From Streptomyces pseudovenezuelae (lineage in GTDB: Bacteria > Actinomycetota > Actinomycetes > Streptomycetales > Streptomycetaceae): a DNA stretch of 64,000 bases. Numbering within the stretch: position 1 is the first letter of the stretch; every line of letters starts with the position of its first letter. The position numbers and the translations under genes are program-made. This document shows, piece after piece, positions 38,038-47,178 of the stretch. The stretch is taken from positions 710,212 through 774,211 of the forward strand of contig NZ_KQ948145.1 in the NCBI RefSeq assembly GCF_001513955.1, read 5' to 3'. The notes beneath the pieces were generated by a model, which saw nothing but the letters and a program-made list of their open reading frames with translations, did not search any database and was not told where the DNA came from.

Positions 38038-39447
38038 CTAGGACAGCGAGCCGCCGAAGGACGCCCGCTCGATGGGCGCCCCGACCGTGCGGGGGCCGAA
38101 GGTGAACGCCGCGTCCGTCACGATGCCGGTCGGACGGCCGCGCAGCGACCAGACCGCGCCTTCACCGCTGTTCCCGCCCTCGACCATGTTCTCGCGGGGC
38201 GCCGCCGCAGCGAGGTCCGCGTAGGCGTTGCCGTTGATGTCGAGAAGGTTGACCGCGGCGCCGAAGTTGTCGCCCGACTCGGCGGCGCCGGGCACGCCCT
38301 CGGTGTCCTGGGTGAAGCCCTGGGAGCCCTTGCCGGTCAGGCCGTCGCGGCTGCCGTAGAGGACGTTGACCATGCCGGCCCCGGCCTTGTCGCCGAGCAT
38401 CTCGCCGGGCGCGCCCACCGCCACGTCGGCGTAGCCGTCGCCGTTGACGTCACCGGCCGCCACCGCGTCGCCGAAACGGTCCTCCTCCTCCTTGCCGCCG
38501 GGGACGTCCGCGGTGTCCTGGCTGTACGACTTCCAGGTCGACTGCGGCTTCAGACCGGAGGCCGAGCCGAGGGCCACGGTGACCGTCGAGTCGTTCGGGA
38601 CACCCCGGACGAGGTCGCCGTAGCCGTCGTGGTTGACGTCGCCGAAGGCCACCTGGCCGCTGCCCTCGGGGGAGGCGGCATAGGTGAAGGCGCCTCCGGA
38701 GGGGTTGGACAGGTAGAGCTGGGAGCCGACGCCGCCGTCGCCGGTGTAGACGGTCAGCGCGAGGTCGTCGCGGCCGTCGCCGTTGACGTCCCCGGCGGCC
38801 GCGTACATCACGTCGAAGGGGTCCACCTTGGTCGAGCCGAAGTCCTTTACGGCGGTCGGCTTCCCGTCCCGGGAGATCGGGCCCCGCCAGACGGTGGCCT
38901 CGGTGCCGAGCGGGTCGTCGCCCGGGGCCCGGCCGCCGCGGAACAGGACCAGGTCCGGCCAGGTGTCACCGTCGAAGTCGCCCGCCTGGGTGGTCGCCGC
39001 GGGCACGGACACTCCGCCGGACAGGCCCTCCTTGGCGCCCCAGACGACGACCGCGTCCCGGGTCGAGGAGGCCTGACCGATGATCAGGTCGGTGCGCCCG
39101 TCGCCGTCCAGGTCCCCCGTGGACAGCTGGTAGCCGAAGTTCTCGCCCGCGGCGGGGTCGCCCGGGATGCCGCTGGTGGAACGGCTGATGGTGACGCGGT
39201 TGTCCTTGGTCAGGCCGTGCGGGCCGCCGTACATGACGGTGACGTAGCCAGCCCCCGGCTTGCCGCCGATCGTGGCGGTCGGGGCGCCGACGGCGAGGTC
39301 CTTGTAGCCGTCGCCGTTGAAGTCGTCCTGGACGGCCTTCGATTCGGCGGCCGAGGCGCTGCCCGCGAGGGCGGGAATGCCGCCGAGCGCGAGCACTCCG
39401 GCGATCAGCGGCACGGACCATGCTTTGTACATACGCGAGTTGGACAT
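38038..39447 (-). CDS. Secreted FG-GAP repeat (integrin-like propeller) protein
   Basis: A 469-residue exported beta-propeller. The signal peptide is WSVPLIAGVLALGGIPALAGSASA|AES. At least six FG-GAP/VCBS blades follow, each with a calcium-loop of the form DxNGDGxxDLAVGAP (for example DDFNGDGYKDLAVGAP, GDVNGDGYADVAVGAP) and a VxVxYG strand. No catalytic domain is attached. GGGGGAA lies upstream of the ATG. Such proteins are abundant in Streptomyces; roles in binding or surface attachment are inferred. Confidence 0.9.
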   Translation of the reverse strand: MSNSRMYKAWSVPLIAGVLALGGIPALAGSASAAESKAVQDDFNGDGYKDLAVGAPTATIGGKPGAGYVTVMYGGPHGLTKDNRVTISRSTSGIPGDPAAGENFGYQLSTGDLDGDGRTDLIIGQASSTRDAVVVWGAKEGLSGGVSVPAATTQAGDFDGDTWPDLVLFRGGRAPGDDPLGTEATVWRGPISRDGKPTAVKDFGSTKVDPFDVMYAAAGDVNGDGRDDLALTVYTGDGGVGSQLYLSNPSGGAFTYAASPEGSGQVAFGDVNHDGYGDLVRGVPNDSTVTVALGSASGLKPQSTWKSYSQDTADVPGGKEEEDRFGDAVAAGDVNGDGYADVAVGAPGEMLGDKAGAGMVNVLYGSRDGLTGKGSQGFTQDTEGVPGAAESGDNFGAAVNLLDINGNAYADLAAAAPRENMVEGGNSGEGAVWSLRGRPTGIVTDAAFTFGPRTVGAPIERASFGGSLS

Positions 39448-39554
39448 CTGTGTTCCCCCTGGTTACTGCAGTGTGGTCACCGCAACAGACATCCCTGGGC
39501 GCTCGATGGTTGCAGGAGCCGCCCCGCATTTCACTGGACACGTCAAGCCGAACC

Positions 39555-40589
39555 TCAGCGCAGCGACTCCCACAGCTCACTCGCCGCCGGTTCCTTCGCC
39601 ACCACCCGGTTGGGGTTCGAGGGCGCAGTGACCACCGGCATGGTCACCGTCTTCACGTCGTCGCTCGACAGGCCCTTCAGGCTCTCGCCGAGGCTCGTCA
39701 GCTCGGCCAGGGAGTCGAGGCCGGTGTCGGTGGTGAGGCTGCCGGTGACGGCGTCGGCGACGGAGTACAGCTTGGCGGGGCTGGTCAGGAGACTGGTCGA
39801 GGAGATCTGCTCCAGCAGGGCCTTGACCAGCTTCTGCTGGAGGCCTATGCGGCCCAGGTCGCTGCCGTCGCCTATGCCGTGCCGGGTGCGGGCGAGCGCG
39901 AGGGCCTGCTGTCCGTCCAGGTGGTGGGTGCCCGCCTTCAGACGCAGGTGGCTGTCGTCGTCGTCGATGTCCTCGTCCGTGGTCACCGTGACTCCGCCGA
40001 GGGCGTTCACCAGCTTCGCGAAGCCCGAGAAGTCGATCTCGATGTAGTGGTCCATGCGGACGTCCGTGATCGACTCGACGGTCTTGACCGCGCACGCCGG
40101 ACCGCCCACCGCGTAGGCGCTGTTGAACATCGAGCCGTACGACACCGCCGTGGACCTCCCGCTCTCCAGCGGGCAGGACGGGCGGGTGACGAGGGTGTCG
40201 CGGGGGATGCTGACGACGGTGGCCGTGGTGCGGCCCGCGTCGATGTGGACGACCATCGCGGTGTCGGACCGGGCGCCGGTGCTGCTGCCGCCGCCGAGCG
40301 CCTCGTTCTCCTTGCCGCTGCGCGAGTCGGACCCCAGGACCAGGATGTTCACGGCCTCGGTGGGCAGCGGCGCGTCCTGCGAGGCCGTGGGGGTCGGGGT
40401 CGCCCTGGCGGGGCGGTCGTCGCCGAGCGCGCTGTTGATGTCGACGCTCTTGATGTTGCTGTTGAGGTGCCAGTACGCCCAGCCCGCCGCGGCACATCCC
40501 GTGACCAGCGCACCCGCCAGGGTGAGGCCGACGGCCTTCAGCACTCTCGGCCGCCGGCCCACTCGTCTGCCCTCGTCGTCTCCGGTCAC
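39555..40589 (-). CDS. LytR-CpsA-Psr family glycopolymer ligase
   Basis: A 344-residue membrane-anchored LCP protein, expected to transfer polyprenyl-linked wall glycopolymer onto peptidoglycan. One N-terminal membrane helix (VLKAVGLTLAGALVTGCAAAGWAYW) is followed by the LCP core: VNILVLGSDSR, RSDTAMVVHID, VVSIPRDTLV with the catalytic arginine, FNSAYAVGG, ALARTRHGIGDGSDLGRIGLQQ. The GTG start gives VTGDDEG. There is no C-terminal LytR extension. Next to the FG-GAP gene but separated by about 100 bases. Confidence 0.9.
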   Translation of the reverse strand: MTGDDEGRRVGRRPRVLKAVGLTLAGALVTGCAAAGWAYWHLNSNIKSVDINSALGDDRPARATPTPTASQDAPLPTEAVNILVLGSDSRSGKENEALGGGSSTGARSDTAMVVHIDAGRTTATVVSIPRDTLVTRPSCPLESGRSTAVSYGSMFNSAYAVGGPACAVKTVESITDVRMDHYIEIDFSGFAKLVNALGGVTVTTDEDIDDDDSHLRLKAGTHHLDGQQALALARTRHGIGDGSDLGRIGLQQKLVKALLEQISSTSLLTSPAKLYSVADAVTGSLTTDTGLDSLAELTSLGESLKGLSSDDVKTVTMPVVTAPSNPNRVVAKEPAASELWESLR

Positions 40590-40782
40590 AGGCAGGAACG
40601 TAAGTCCGAATTATTACGTGGAACGCCACCCGGACGGCTTTCTTCGGAAAATCTCAGACTTCTCATCCCAGCGTCACCGAACCGCCGTCCGCGACGGACC
40701 ATCCGAAACTTTCGGCCGTACAACCGACTGGCTTCGGAGGAGTGGGGGCGCGGGCACTCAGGTCGTCGAGGTCACCCACCCA

Positions 40783-40815
40783 GGGACGCGGGGAACCGCG
40801 CGGCCGGCCCCCACC
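40783..40815. repeat. Streptomyces intergenic repeat, copy B
   Basis: GGGACGCGGGGAACCGCGCG and the following bases align without gaps to copy A at 26045-26076. It lies in the 263-base gap between the LCP and LacI genes; I see no other feature in that gap. Confidence 0.55.
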
Positions 40816-40852
40816 AGCCCGCACCCGCCCCACAACCCGGCCCGGCGCCCCG

Positions 40853-41929
40853 CTAGGCGCCCCGCTCCGGCCCGTCGTAGCGCGCCGTACTGCTCCGCAC
40901 CACCAGGCTCGTCGCCAGTTCCACGCGGGTCGCCGCCGGGCTGCCGCCCTCCCGGCCCAGGTCGAGGACCAGCTTGGCCGCGGCCTCGGCCATCTCGGTG
41001 AGCGGCTGCCGTACGGTCGTCAGCGGCGGCCCCACCCAGCGGGCCACCGGAAGGTCGTCGAAGCCGACGACGCTCAGGTCCTCCGGGATGCGCAGCCCCA
41101 GCTCGCGGGCCGCCTCGTACAGGCCCAGCGCCTGGAGGTCGTTGCCGGCGAAGACCGCGGTGGGCCGGTCCGGGCGGCGCAGCAGCTCCAGGCCCTGGCG
41201 GTAGCCGGTCTCGTGGTGGAAGTCGCCCGCCATGATCAGCTCGGGGTCGACGGGCAGCCCCGCGGTCTCCAGGGCCGCCCGGTAGCCGTCGACACGGGCG
41301 CGGCTGCACATCATGCGCGAGGGCCCGCTGATCGCACCGATCCTGCGGTGGCCCAGCTCGACCAGATGGCGGGTCGCGGCGAGCCCGCCCTGCCAGTTGG
41401 TCGCGCCGATGGAGGGCACGTCGGCGCCCGGATCGCCGGCCGGGTCCATCACCACGAACGGGATCGACCTGCTGCCCAGCAGCGCGCGCTGGGACTCGTC
41501 GAGCCCGGACAGCACGAGGACGACCCCGTAGGGGCGGCGGGCGGCGACCTGGTCGGCCCAGGTGCGCCCCGGGGTGAGCCGCCCGGCGCTCTCGCTCAGC
41601 ACCACGCTGAGACCGGCGTCGCGGGCGACGTTCTCCACCCCCCGGATGACCTCCATCGCCCACGCGCTCTCCAGCTCGTGGAAGACCAGGTCGATCAGGG
41701 GCGAACGGCTCGCCTCGGCACGCCGGCGCCGGTAGCCGTGCGCGCGCAGCAGGTCCTCGACGCGGGCGCGGGTCGCGGGCGCGACGTCGGCCCGGCCGTT
41801 GAGGACCTTCGAAACTGTCGGCGCCGAGACGCCGGCCTCCCGCGCGATCTCGGCCAGTGTGGCCGTCTGTGGCGACCGTCCTGCCGTCGGGGAAGTCGTC
41901 CGGGTTTCAGCGGGCTCCGGGGGTGTCAT
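40853..41929 (-). CDS. LacI-family repressor of the GH3 gene
   Basis: A 358-residue regulator. The helix-turn-helix and hinge are TLAEIAREAGVSAPTVSKVLNGRADVAPATRARVEDLLRAHGYRRR; the periplasmic-binding-protein-like sensor domain carries the usual IGAISGPSRMMCSRARVDGYRAALE and FDDLPVARWVGPPLTTVRQP. The S-A-P-T-V-S-K-V-L recognition region is typical of sugar-utilisation repressors. It is divergent from the GH3 glycosidase gene, whose promoter has two CGAA/TTCG-type sites. The effector is presumably a sugar released by the glycosidase. Confidence 0.9.
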   Translation of the reverse strand: MTPPEPAETRTTSPTAGRSPQTATLAEIAREAGVSAPTVSKVLNGRADVAPATRARVEDLLRAHGYRRRRAEASRSPLIDLVFHELESAWAMEVIRGVENVARDAGLSVVLSESAGRLTPGRTWADQVAARRPYGVVLVLSGLDESQRALLGSRSIPFVVMDPAGDPGADVPSIGATNWQGGLAATRHLVELGHRRIGAISGPSRMMCSRARVDGYRAALETAGLPVDPELIMAGDFHHETGYRQGLELLRRPDRPTAVFAGNDLQALGLYEAARELGLRIPEDLSVVGFDDLPVARWVGPPLTTVRQPLTEMAEAAAKLVLDLGREGGSPAATRVELATSLVVRSSTARYDGPERGA

Positions 41930-41957
41930 GGCGGCGATCGTATCCCTGCGCGACCTC

Positions 41958-41986
41958 TTGACGAACCCTCCTGACGGCCCTAGGTT
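41958..41986 (+). promoter_or_regulatory. GH3 gene promoter
   Basis: TTGACG (41958-41963), a 17-base spacer, and TAGGTT (41981-41986) form a vegetative-type promoter. The predicted start falls at about 41993, inside the operator block. Confidence 0.7.
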
Positions 41987-41988
41987 CC

Positions 41989-42020
41989 CAAAACATTCGG
42001 ATTACATATCGAAACATTCG
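41989..42020 (+). promoter_or_regulatory. Twin LacI-type operators at the GH3 start site
   Basis: Two 11-base sites, CAAAACATTCG (41989-41999) and CGAAACATTCG (42010-42020), are 21 bases apart, two helical turns. The second is a CGAA-N3-TTCG palindrome. They cover the predicted transcription start of the glycosidase gene and are the likely binding sites of the divergent LacI protein. Confidence 0.72.
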
Positions 42021-42060
42021 CGAGGTCGTCGACCTGACAGTCGAGCCCGACAGGAGTTAC

Positions 42061-44364
42061 ATGACCACCGCGCCCTGGCGTGACCCCGCCCTGACCGCCT
42101 CCGCCCGCGTCGACGACCTGCTCTCCCGGATGACCCTGGAGGAGAAGACCGCCCAGCTCTACGGCGTGTGGGTGGGCGCCAGCACGGACGGGGACGGAGT
42201 CGCCCCCCTCCAGCGCGAGATGACCGCCGACTACGACTGGGACGAGCTGATCACCCGGGGGCTCGGCCAGCTCACCCGCCCCTTCGGCACCGCCCCCGTG
42301 GACCCGGCGCTGGGCGCGCAGGCACTGGCCCGCGCCCAGCGCCGTATCGCCGAGGCAGGCCGCTTCGGCATCCCGGCCCTGGCCCACGAGGAGTGCCTGG
42401 CCGGCTTCACCACCTGGCAGGCCACCGCCTACCCGGTCCCGCTCGCCTGGGGCGCGAGCTGGGACGCCGGGCTGGTCGAGGAGATGGCCGGCGCCATCGG
42501 CCGCGACCTGCGCGCGGTCGGCGTCCACCAGGGCCTGGCCCCCGTTCTGGACGTCGTCCGCGACCCGCGCTGGGGACGGGTCGAGGAGACGATCGGCGAG
42601 GACCCGTACCTGGTGGGCACGATCGGCGCCGCCTACGTCCGCGGCCTGGAGTCGGCCGGGATCGTCGCCACGCTCAAGCACTTCGCCGGGTACGCCTCCT
42701 CGGCCGGCGCCCGCAACCTCGCGCCCGTGCGCGCGGGCGTGCGCGAGTTCGCCGACATCACCCTGCCGCCCTTCGAGTTCGCGCTGCGCGAGGGCGGGGC
42801 GCGTTCGGTGATGGCCGCGTACACCGACACCGACGGCGTCCCGGCCTCCGCCGACCCCGGCCTGCTGACCGAACTGCTGCGCGAGGAGTGGGGGTTCACC
42901 GGCACGGTGGTCGCCGACTACTTCGGCGTCGGCTTCCTGCAGACCCAGCACCGGATCGCCGGCACCGAGGCGGGCGCGGCGCACGCGGCCCTGGCGGCGG
43001 GCCTCGACGTCGAACTGCCCACCCTCAAGTGCTACGGCACCCCCCTGATCGAGGCCGTCCGCGCGGGCGAGATCCCCGAGGCGCTGATCGACCGGGCGGC
43101 CCGCCGGGTCCTGCTCCAGAAGTGTGAGCTGGGCCTCCTGGACGCGAACTGGAGCCCGGAGCCCACCGAGCGGATCGACCTCGACTCGACGGCGAACCGG
43201 GCCCTGGCCCGCCGCCTCGCCGAGGAGTCGGTGGTCCTCCTCGACAACCCGGACGGCCTGCTCCCGCTGGCCCCGGACACCCGGATCGCGGTGGTCGGCC
43301 CCCGCGCCGCCGACGCCCTCGCCATGCTGGGCTGCTACTCCTTCCCCTCCCATGTCCTCACCCACCACCCCGACATCCCCACGGGCATCGAGATCCCCAC
43401 GGTCCTCCAGGCGCTGCGCACCGAACTTCCCGACGCCAAGGTGACGTTCACCGAGGGCTGCGGGGTCGACGACCCGGACACCGGGGGCTTCGAGGAGGCG
43501 GTGGCCCGGACGGCCGAGGCGGACGTCTGCGTGGCGGTGCTCGGCGACCGGGCGGGCCTGTTCGGCCGGGGCACCTCGGGCGAGGGCTGCGATGTGACGG
43601 ACCTCCGGCTGCCGGGCGTGCAGGGTGAGTTGCTGGACTCGCTGGTCGCCACCGGCGTCCCGGTCGTGCTGGTCCTGCTGACCGGCCGCCCCTACGCGCT
43701 CGGCCGCTGGGACGGCCGGCTCGGCGCGGTGGTTCAGGCCTTCTTCCCCGGCGAGGAGGGCGGCCCGGCCGTCGCGGGCGTGCTGTCGGGCCGGGTCAAC
43801 CCCTCGGGCCGCCTTCCGGTGAGCGTGCCGCGGGTGCCCGGCGGCCAGCCGTGGACCTACCTCCAGCCGCCGCTCGGCCTCGCGGGCGAGGTCAGCAACC
43901 TGGACCCGACCCCGCTGTACGCCTTCGGACACGGGCGCTCCTACACGGAGTTCGTGTGGGAGGACTTCACGGGCGGGACACCGGCGGAGATCGGCACGGA
44001 CGGCACGTACGACGTGTCGCTGACCGTGCGCAACGCGGGGGGCCGGGCGGGTGCCGAGGTCGTCCAGCTGTATCTGCACGACCCGGTGGCCTCGGTGACC
44101 CGCCCGGACGTCCGCCTGATCGGTTACCAGCGGCTGGAACTGGAGCCGGGTGCGTCCCGCCGCGTGACCTTCAACTTCCACGCCGAACTGTCGGCCTTCA
44201 CCGACCGCAGGGGCCGCCGCGTCGTCGAACCGGGCGACCTGGAGCTCAGGCTGTCGGCGTCGAGCGCACAGGTCCGCCACACCGCACCGCTACGTCTCAC
44301 AGGCCCGGCACGAGAGGTCGGCCCGGACCGCCGGCTGCGCTGCGAGACGGAGGTGACCGGCTGA
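42061..44364 (+). CDS. Glycoside hydrolase family 3 beta-glycosidase
   Basis: A 767-residue GH3 enzyme, beta-glucosidase or beta-xylosidase, acting on short oligosaccharides. The (beta/alpha)8 domain has GRVEETIGEDPYLVG, KHF at 206-208 and the nucleophile D286 in VVADYFGV. A second alpha/beta sandwich domain and a C-terminal fibronectin-III-like domain (VSLTVRNAGGRAGAEVVQLYLHDP) follow. No signal peptide, so it is probably intracellular and depends on imported sugar. AGGAG precedes the ATG. No sugar transporter is adjacent in the window, which is unusual for LacI-glycosidase loci. Confidence 0.92.
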   Translation: MTTAPWRDPALTASARVDDLLSRMTLEEKTAQLYGVWVGASTDGDGVAPLQREMTADYDWDELITRGLGQLTRPFGTAPVDPALGAQALARAQRRIAEAGRFGIPALAHEECLAGFTTWQATAYPVPLAWGASWDAGLVEEMAGAIGRDLRAVGVHQGLAPVLDVVRDPRWGRVEETIGEDPYLVGTIGAAYVRGLESAGIVATLKHFAGYASSAGARNLAPVRAGVREFADITLPPFEFALREGGARSVMAAYTDTDGVPASADPGLLTELLREEWGFTGTVVADYFGVGFLQTQHRIAGTEAGAAHAALAAGLDVELPTLKCYGTPLIEAVRAGEIPEALIDRAARRVLLQKCELGLLDANWSPEPTERIDLDSTANRALARRLAEESVVLLDNPDGLLPLAPDTRIAVVGPRAADALAMLGCYSFPSHVLTHHPDIPTGIEIPTVLQALRTELPDAKVTFTEGCGVDDPDTGGFEEAVARTAEADVCVAVLGDRAGLFGRGTSGEGCDVTDLRLPGVQGELLDSLVATGVPVVLVLLTGRPYALGRWDGRLGAVVQAFFPGEEGGPAVAGVLSGRVNPSGRLPVSVPRVPGGQPWTYLQPPLGLAGEVSNLDPTPLYAFGHGRSYTEFVWEDFTGGTPAEIGTDGTYDVSLTVRNAGGRAGAEVVQLYLHDPVASVTRPDVRLIGYQRLELEPGASRRVTFNFHAELSAFTDRRGRRVVEPGDLELRLSASSAQVRHTAPLRLTGPAREVGPDRRLRCETEVTG

Positions 44365-44487
44365 ACCCGGCCCACCACCGATGCACGGCCCAGTGCCGGC
44401 GTCGAGCACGCAGGCCCGGCGCGGGAGCTGGGCCCGGACCGTCGACCGCGCTGCGGGACAGAGCCGGCGGACTGAGCCCGGCCTACC
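44300..44487 (+). repeat. Tandem duplication of the GH3 gene 3' end
   Basis: Bases 44300-44376 (last codons of the glycosidase gene, its stop and 12 bases beyond) align without gaps to 44411-44487; I count 61 identical of 77. The offset of 111 bases is a multiple of three, and the second copy still reads PAREL-GPDRR in the same frame before its own TGA. A further similar stretch (GTCGAGC..CAGG) precedes each copy. It looks like a decayed partial duplication. Confidence 0.75.
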
Positions 44488-44490
44488 GGC

Positions 44491-44745
44491 TCAGTCCGCC
44501 ACCGTCTCGAACCGCCACCGGTGCACGGCCCGCGTGACCAAGTCAGCGCCCGGCTCCGGGAGTTCGGGCAGCTCGGCGTCGTAGGCCGCGTCCCACCACG
44601 TGATGACGAGGACGCGGTCCTGCGGCGCCCGGAAGGTCTCGCGCCGCAACGGCCGTACGGCAAGCTCCTGTCGGCGGGCCCAGGCCAGCAACTCCTCGCC
44701 GCGGCCCTCGACCGCCCGGGCCTCCCACATCAGCGCGACGGTCAC
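44491..44745 (-). CDS. Small hypothetical protein coupled to tsaD
   Basis: An 84-residue protein (starts [22 protein letters not shown]) of unknown function. The pattern, with WEARA, ELLAWAR, and [10 protein letters not shown], suggests a small ferredoxin-like alpha/beta fold of the antibiotic-biosynthesis-monooxygenase type, but this is a guess. Its GTG overlaps the tsaD stop by four bases (44742-44745), so it is translationally coupled to the t6A operon. Confidence 0.75.
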   Translation of the reverse strand: MTVALMWEARAVEGRGEELLAWARRQELAVRPLRRETFRAPQDRVLVITWWDAAYDAELPELPEPGADLVTRAVHRWRFETVAD

Positions 44746-45827
44746 GAGTAGAGGTTCTCCTTGCTGACCTCGTGCACATGGTCGTGGCCCGGCACGTGCG
44801 GGTCGGTCACCGGCAGGGAGGAGTCGGCGGAGAGGTCCCAGCTGGAGGCGGGGCGGCCCCGGGCCACCATCTCCGCGCCGAGGGCGGCGACCATCGCGCC
44901 GTTGTCGGTGCACAGCTTGGGCCGCGGGACCCGCAGGCGGATCCCGGCGGCCTCGCAGCGCTCCTGGGCCAGGGCCCGCAGCCGGGAGTTGGCGGCCACA
45001 CCGCCGCCGATCATCAGGTGGTCGACGCCCTCGTCCTTGCAGGCGCGCACGGCCTTGCGGGTCAGCACGTCCACCACCGCCTCCTGGAAGGAGGCCGCCA
45101 CGTCACGCACCGGCACCTCCTCACCCGCGGCCCGCTTGGCCTCGATCCAGCGGGCGACCGCCGTCTTCAGTCCGGAGAAGGAGAAGTCGTACGCCGGGTC
45201 GCGCGGCCCGGTCAGTCCGCGCGGGAACGCGATCGCCGAGGGGTCGCCCTCGCGCGCGTACCGGTCGATGACCGGGCCGCCCGGGAAGCCGAGGTTCAGC
45301 ACCCGGGCGATCTTGTCGAAGGCCTCGCCGGCCGCGTCGTCGATGGTCGCGCCCATCGGCCGGACGTCGGAGGTGATGTCGCTCGACAGCAGCAGCGAGG
45401 AGTGCCCGCCGGAGACCAGCAGCGCCATCGTCGGCTCGGGCAGCGCCCCGTGCTCCAGCTGGTCGACGCAGATGTGCGAGGCGAGGTGGTTGACGCCGTA
45501 CAGGGGCTTGCCGAGCGCGTAGGCGTACGCCTTCGCGGCGGACACCCCGACGAGCAGCGCGCCGGCGAGTCCGGGGCCCGCGGTGACGGCGATGCCGTCG
45601 AGGTCCTTCGCGGAGACACCGGCCTCCTTCAGGGCGCGCTCGACGGTCGGCACCATCGCCTCCAGGTGCGCCCTGCTGGCCACCTCCGGCACCACGCCAC
45701 CGAACCGGGCGTGCTCGTCGACGCTGGACGCGATGGCGTCGGCCAGCAGGGTGGTCCCCCGGACGATGCCGACGCCGGTCTCGTCACAGGAGGTCTCGAT
45801 GCCCAGGACAAGCGGTTCGTCAGCCAT
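44742..45827 (-). CDS. tsaD: tRNA N6-adenosine threonylcarbamoyltransferase TsaD
   Basis: A 361-residue Kae1/YgjD ATPase-fold enzyme that transfers threonylcarbamoyl from TC-AMP to A37 of ANN-decoding tRNAs. It has [16 protein letters not shown], the metal-binding [19 protein letters not shown], and [15 protein letters not shown]. The length is slightly long owing to a C-terminal extension ending ENLYS. The start overlaps the rimI stop by eight bases. Needs TsaB and TsaE, encoded upstream. Confidence 0.96.
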   Translation of the reverse strand: MADEPLVLGIETSCDETGVGIVRGTTLLADAIASSVDEHARFGGVVPEVASRAHLEAMVPTVERALKEAGVSAKDLDGIAVTAGPGLAGALLVGVSAAKAYAYALGKPLYGVNHLASHICVDQLEHGALPEPTMALLVSGGHSSLLLSSDITSDVRPMGATIDDAAGEAFDKIARVLNLGFPGGPVIDRYAREGDPSAIAFPRGLTGPRDPAYDFSFSGLKTAVARWIEAKRAAGEEVPVRDVAASFQEAVVDVLTRKAVRACKDEGVDHLMIGGGVAANSRLRALAQERCEAAGIRLRVPRPKLCTDNGAMVAALGAEMVARGRPASSWDLSADSSLPVTDPHVPGHDHVHEVSKENLYS

Positions 45828-46350
45828 TGATCTCGGTTCCTCGTTCGGATGTCGACACCGCGGCGGAGCCGCTGTCGGATGCTGTGGTCAGTCGCATGAC
45901 CAGGGCGTCCACGTTGCCCGGCTGGTAGTAGCCGCGGCGGAACCCGATGGCCTCGAAGCCGAAGCGCTCGTAGAGCTTCTGGGCGCGGATGTTGTCGATC
46001 CGGCACTCCAGCATCACTTCGGCGCACTCGAAGGCCGTCGCGGCCCGCAGCAGCTCGGTCAGCAGCACCGAGCCGAGTCCGGTGCCCCAGTGGTCGCGGG
46101 CGACCGCGATCGTCTGGACGTCGGCCAGCTCACCGGCGGAGGCGAGCCCGGCGTAGCCCACGATCCGCTCGCCCTCCTCGGCCACCACGTAGCGCCGGGT
46201 GGCCTCGGGCCCGCGGGAGTGCGCGAGTTCGGACCAGAACATGCCGCGGGACCAGGCGTCCTCCGGGAAGAGGTCCTTCTCCAGCTCCAGCACGGGGTCG
46301 ATGTCCCACCAGCGCATCTCACGCAGCACGGGATTCACGGGTGTGGTCAC
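45820..46350 (-). CDS. rimI: Ribosomal protein S18-alanine N-acetyltransferase RimI
   Basis: A 176-residue GNAT acetyltransferase. Motif A is [27 protein letters not shown] with the acetyl-CoA loop, and the C-terminal [25 protein letters not shown] is typical of RimI. The GTG start overlaps the tsaB stop by four bases. The tsaB-rimI-tsaD order is conserved in actinobacteria. The last 20 residues are an extra Ser/Thr-rich tail. Confidence 0.93.
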   Translation of the reverse strand: MTTPVNPVLREMRWWDIDPVLELEKDLFPEDAWSRGMFWSELAHSRGPEATRRYVVAEEGERIVGYAGLASAGELADVQTIAVARDHWGTGLGSVLLTELLRAATAFECAEVMLECRIDNIRAQKLYERFGFEAIGFRRGYYQPGNVDALVMRLTTASDSGSAAVSTSERGTEING

Positions 46351-47000
46351 TTGGGGGTGACCACCTTGTAGTTCTTGGGCACCTGCGCGTCGGGCCGCCG
46401 CAGATACAGCGGCCGCGGGGCCGGCAGGTCCTGCCCGGCCTCGATCCGCTCGGCGGCGAGGGCGGCGAGCGCGGCGGCCGACACGTGCTCGGGCTCGCGG
46501 GCGTCCGGGAAGATGTCGGGGTAGAGCAGCGCCCCGGCGCCGACCGCGGGCAGCCCCTCGACCTGCTCGGCGATGTCGGCGGGCCGGTCCACCGCGGGCT
46601 CGCTCACGCGGGTGCGCGGGTCGGAGTAGGTGGCCCAGTAGACCTCCTTGCGCCGCGCGTCGGTCGCCACGACGAAGGGGCCCTCGACGTCGGCCTCGTG
46701 GGCGAGTCCGTCCAGGGTGCACACCCCGTGCACCGGGATGCCGAGCGCGAGCCCGAAGGTGTCGGCGGTCATGAGCCCGACGCGCAGTCCGGTGTAGGGC
46801 CCGGGTCCGATTCCCACGACGATCCCGGTGACCGCGTCCAGCTTCACCCCCGCGTCCGAGAGCACCCGGTCGACGGCCGGCAACAACAGCTCCCCGTGCC
46901 GACGCGCGTCCACCTGACGGAACGAGGCGACGACGTCCCGCCCGTCATGCAGGGCGACGGTCACGGCGGGGGTGGCGGTATCCAGAGCGAGCAAGAGCAC
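46347..47000 (-). CDS. tsaB: tRNA threonylcarbamoyladenosine biosynthesis protein TsaB
   Basis: A 217-residue partner and activator of TsaD. It has LLLALDTATPAVTVALHDG, the H-rich ARRHGELLLPAVDRVL and VTGIVVGIGPGPYTGLRVGLMTADTFGLALGIPVHGV, a degenerate ASKHA fold without catalytic activity. The start is GTG at 47000. First gene of tsaB-rimI-tsaD-small ORF, all overlapping by 4-8 bases. Confidence 0.94.
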   Translation of the reverse strand: MLLLALDTATPAVTVALHDGRDVVASFRQVDARRHGELLLPAVDRVLSDAGVKLDAVTGIVVGIGPGPYTGLRVGLMTADTFGLALGIPVHGVCTLDGLAHEADVEGPFVVATDARRKEVYWATYSDPRTRVSEPAVDRPADIAEQVEGLPAVGAGALLYPDIFPDAREPEHVSAAALAALAAERIEAGQDLPAPRPLYLRRPDAQVPKNYKVVTPK

Positions 47001-47178
47001 GCAAACAGCCTACGGCTCCGGGAGGACCTGAGCGGCCGCAGGCCGCAACCGGGGCTCGAAGGGGGTACCGGGGGGGCGGCGCCGCCGCGTGTGCGCGGCC
47101 GACCGCGACGGCACGGGACCCGCTCGCCGACCTGCTACGGTCGCCACAAATCAGGACCAAGTACTCAAGAGGTGACCG

